In this document: one piece after another, positions 34,934-37,104 of the stretch
How the letters are laid out: each line of letters begins with the position of its first letter
Numbering within the stretch: position 1 is the stretch's first letter
Source of the DNA: Planctomycetota bacterium
GTDB lineage: Bacteria; Planctomycetota; Planctomycetia; Pirellulales; S012-138
Length of the DNA stretch: 37,104 bases
Direction: 5' to 3'
Assembly (NCBI GenBank): GCA_024279285.1
Contig: JAJRRR010000078.1
Span: 1 to 37,104, forward strand
Position numbers and translations under genes: made by a program
Notes under the pieces: generated by a model
Told to the model about the DNA's origin: nothing
The model's database searches: none
What the model saw: the letters and a program-made list of their open reading frames with translations, nothing else

Positions 34934-37104
34934 GGCTTCTCACTTCGCAGAAGTGCCCCAGTCTCCGCAGGGGCGGCGGAAGATGACCCTGCCCTCTGGG
35001 CCGGCGCTGAAGCCGCCGAGGCTGAAGGCTTGGCCGGGGAAGTGAAGCTCTGACCTGGATACTGAATCCGACCGTGGTACATCGCCACCAGCGCCTTGAC
35101 CAAAGCCAACTTGGCCTGGGTCAGCTCGTGCATGGTCAAGGGGCACTCGTCAAACTGGCCATCTTGCAGTTTTTCTTGGGCGATGGCATCCACCAGGTTG
35201 GCCAATTGGGCGGGCGTGGGATCTTTGAGCGTGCGGCTGGCGCTTTCCACTGCATCGGCCAGCATCAGCACGGCGGCTTCTTTGGTTTGGGGCTTGGGCC
35301 CAGGGTAGCGATACTCCTCCTCCGACACGGTCTCGTCTTCCCGTGCCCGACGACACGCCCGATCGTAGAAAAACCGCACCAAAGTCGTGCCGTGATGCTG
35401 TTCTATCAGGTCAATCAACGGCTTGGGCAATCCGTGCTCCTGAGCCAGCAGCACTCCGTCCCGCACATGAGCCACAATGGCCAAAGTGCTCACCTTGGGT
35501 GAAAGGGTGTCGTGGCAGTTGGGTGTGCCGTGTTCCTGGTTTTCGATGAAGTACTTAGGCTCTACCATCTTGCCGATGTCGTGGAAGTAGGCTCCCACGC
35601 GCACTAGCAGTCCTCGGGCTCCGATGGCTTCGGCGGCCGCTTCGGCCAACGCGGCCACATGGATGGAGTGGTTGTAAGTGCCAGGTGCACGGCGGATCAA
35701 CTGCTGAAGCAGCGGATGCGAATTATCGCCCAGCTCCAGCAGCTTCAGATCTGTCAGCACATGGAAAGCCCTTTCAATGACCGGCAGCAATCCGGTGAGC
35801 AGAAATCCGGCTGCCAAGGGGGCCAATGCTGCATAAAGAATCCGATGCACCAGCCACCGGTCCCAGGGAGCAAACTCCGCCAAGGCCACCAGAGCTGTGA
35901 TGCCTGCGGCCACCAGTGACGCCATCGCCGTGATCTGGAGCAGCCGGATGCGACTTCGCACCTGACCCATCAGCAAAGCCACCGTGCTGCTCACTCCCAC
36001 CAGCAGCAGAAACTCGCCCATTGAAGCCGAAAGAGCCAAAGTGAGCAAGGCACTCAGCCCCAAAACCACCACGATGCCAAACTGGCGTCCGAAAGCCAGC
36101 GAGGTGATCACCACGACTACAAGCACCGGAACCAGTTCAGCGCGCCACGGATCGGCATAGAAGAACACGGCGGCCACGGTCGCAAGGACCAAACAGATCA
36201 GAAAGGCCAGGTATCGGGCATAGTTTTCCCACAGCCCGGAACAACGGCGCACAGCATAGGCAGCACACAGGGCCATCACTCCCAGGACGCATCCCAACAG
36301 CCCCCACACCCGGGGCCAAAGTTGGCCTTGGTTCCATAGCCGTGCGATCCAGGCCCGGTGTTCAGCCCGAAGCACTTCCAGCGTCTGCTCATCTAGAGGT
36401 ACTCCAGCCGGAGCGAGCACTTGGCCAGGCTGGAAGTGGACGAACTTGGCCGGGACCGCCTGAGCGGCCAAATGCTCACGCCGCACCGTTTCGGCCCGAT
36501 CCCAGTGTAAAGTCTCCGGCAACCGATGACGCAAGTAGGCAAACACTGCATCGGCCACAGGAGCCAGACGGGGATGTTTTTGAAGCTGGCGATGGAGCCA
36601 GGAGCCTTCTTGGCTTTGTCGGGCCAGCAGCACGCGCTGCACGGGCACGCGCAGCTCTTGAGAGCTTGCCCCCCCGAGCACGATCAACTCCGTGCGATTG
36701 CCATTTTGGTGTTGCAGGCTCTGGAGCAATCCTTGGCGGATCAGGGGTTCCAAGGCTTCTCGCACAGCCTGCTCCAGCCCTCCGGGACCGGAAGCCACTT
36801 CTAGCAGTCGCTGTCGGAAATGTTCAAAGCGTTCTTCTTGCTGTTCCCGGGTGAGTTGTTGGTGTTGGGAGGGATGCAGTTGCAGTTCGCGCCACAGGGC
36901 CGCATCCACTTCTTCCCAAGAGTTGACATCCAGAAGTTGTTGCAAAGCCTCCAGGAGTTCCTGGCGCAGTTGAAGGAGTTTTTCTGGGGAGTTGCGATAG
37001 ACTCTTGGGGTGGCGAGTCGTGCTTGGCTTTGAGCCAACTGGGTACCGCGAGGATCGGGGACTTGGAAGGAGACCCGAGCCACCAGATCCCTCAGCGGAA
37101 CATC
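34930..37104 (-). CDS. 7TM-HD (PgpH-type) HD phosphohydrolase, 5' end cut by the window
   Basis: Multi-TM region followed by 'YNHSIHVAALAEAAAEAIGARGLLVRVGAYFHDIGKMVEPKYFIENQ' and 'MLADAVESASRTL'. Reading frame stays open to the window end. Confidence 0.93.
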   Translation of the reverse strand, partial: DVPLRDLVARVSFQVPDPRGTQLAQSQARLATPRVYRNSPEKLLQLRQELLEALQQLLDVNSWEEVDAALWRELQLHPSQHQQLTREQQEERFEHFRQRLLEVASGPGGLEQAVREALEPLIRQGLLQSLQHQNGNRTELIVLGGASSQELRVPVQRVLLARQSQEGSWLHRQLQKHPRLAPVADAVFAYLRHRLPETLHWDRAETVRREHLAAQAVPAKFVHFQPGQVLAPAGVPLDEQTLEVLRAEHRAWIARLWNQGQLWPRVWGLLGCVLGVMALCAAYAVRRCSGLWENYARYLAFLICLVLATVAAVFFYADPWRAELVPVLVVVVITSLAFGRQFGIVVVLGLSALLTLALSASMGEFLLLVGVSSTVALLMGQVRSRIRLLQITAMASLVAAGITALVALAEFAPWDRWLVHRILYAALAPLAAGFLLTGLLPVIERAFHVLTDLKLLELGDNSHPLLQQLIRRAPGTYNHSIHVAALAEAAAEAIGARGLLVRVGAYFHDIGKMVEPKYFIENQEHGTPNCHDTLSPKVSTLAIVAHVRDGVLLAQEHGLPKPLIDLIEQHHGTTLVRFFYDRACRRAREDETVSEEEYRYPGPKPQTKEAAVLMLADAVESASRTLKDPTPAQLANLVDAIAQEKLQDGQFDECPLTMHELTQAKLALVKALVAMYHGRIQYPGQSFTSPAKPSASAASAPAQRAGSSSAAPAETGALLRSEKP

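Noticed and set aside
1-37104. CRISPR arrays, tRNA/rRNA genes, transposases, integrase or att-like repeats
   Set aside because: None seen by eye on reading the sequence and ORF list, so I have no evidence that the GTPase operon is on a mobile element.

Overview
High-GC bacterial chromosome segment. Gene content (LEPR-like N-terminus, PVC-type cytochrome/HEAT protein, multiple GYF_2 proteins) points to a planctomycete. Left flank: an ExbB-ExbD-ExbD motor operon (about 78-1859), a small hypothetical gene, a ribbon-helix-helix-like protein, and a strong intrinsic terminator (3347-3380). Centre: a nine-gene, co-oriented, tightly packed operon (3543-16500). It encodes a zinc-ribbon P-loop GTPase, a GAP1-like GTPase-associated membrane protein, a 986-aa coiled-coil membrane protein, a tandem-GYF_2 membrane protein, a MotA/TolQ/ExbB-like stator protein, a GYF_2-TM-trypsin protein, a GYF_2-TM-VWA protein, and two paralogous single-TM coiled-coil proteins. 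Each of the last two has an Asp at residue 16 at the start of its TM, as in MotB/ExbD. I read this as a candidate GTPase-controlled, ion-driven, membrane-spanning signalling or conflict system, and it is the main candidate for an undescribed system here. Right flank, minus strand: a secreted trypsin-fold protein whose catalytic His and Ser both appear replaced by Gln, then mostly housekeeping or metabolic genes (tpiA, DAHP synthase, TIM-barrel isomerase, orphan DNA methyltransferase, PVC-type cytochrome protein, two amidohydrolases, HAD hydrolase, rseP, dxr). An ArsM-like methyltransferase lies on the plus strand, followed on the minus strand by a CorC/TlyC-type CBS protein, ybeY and a 7TM-HD (PgpH-type) gene cut by the window end. 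No tRNA, rRNA, CRISPR array or transposase was recognised. All family assignments are by eye from motifs; no searches were run.
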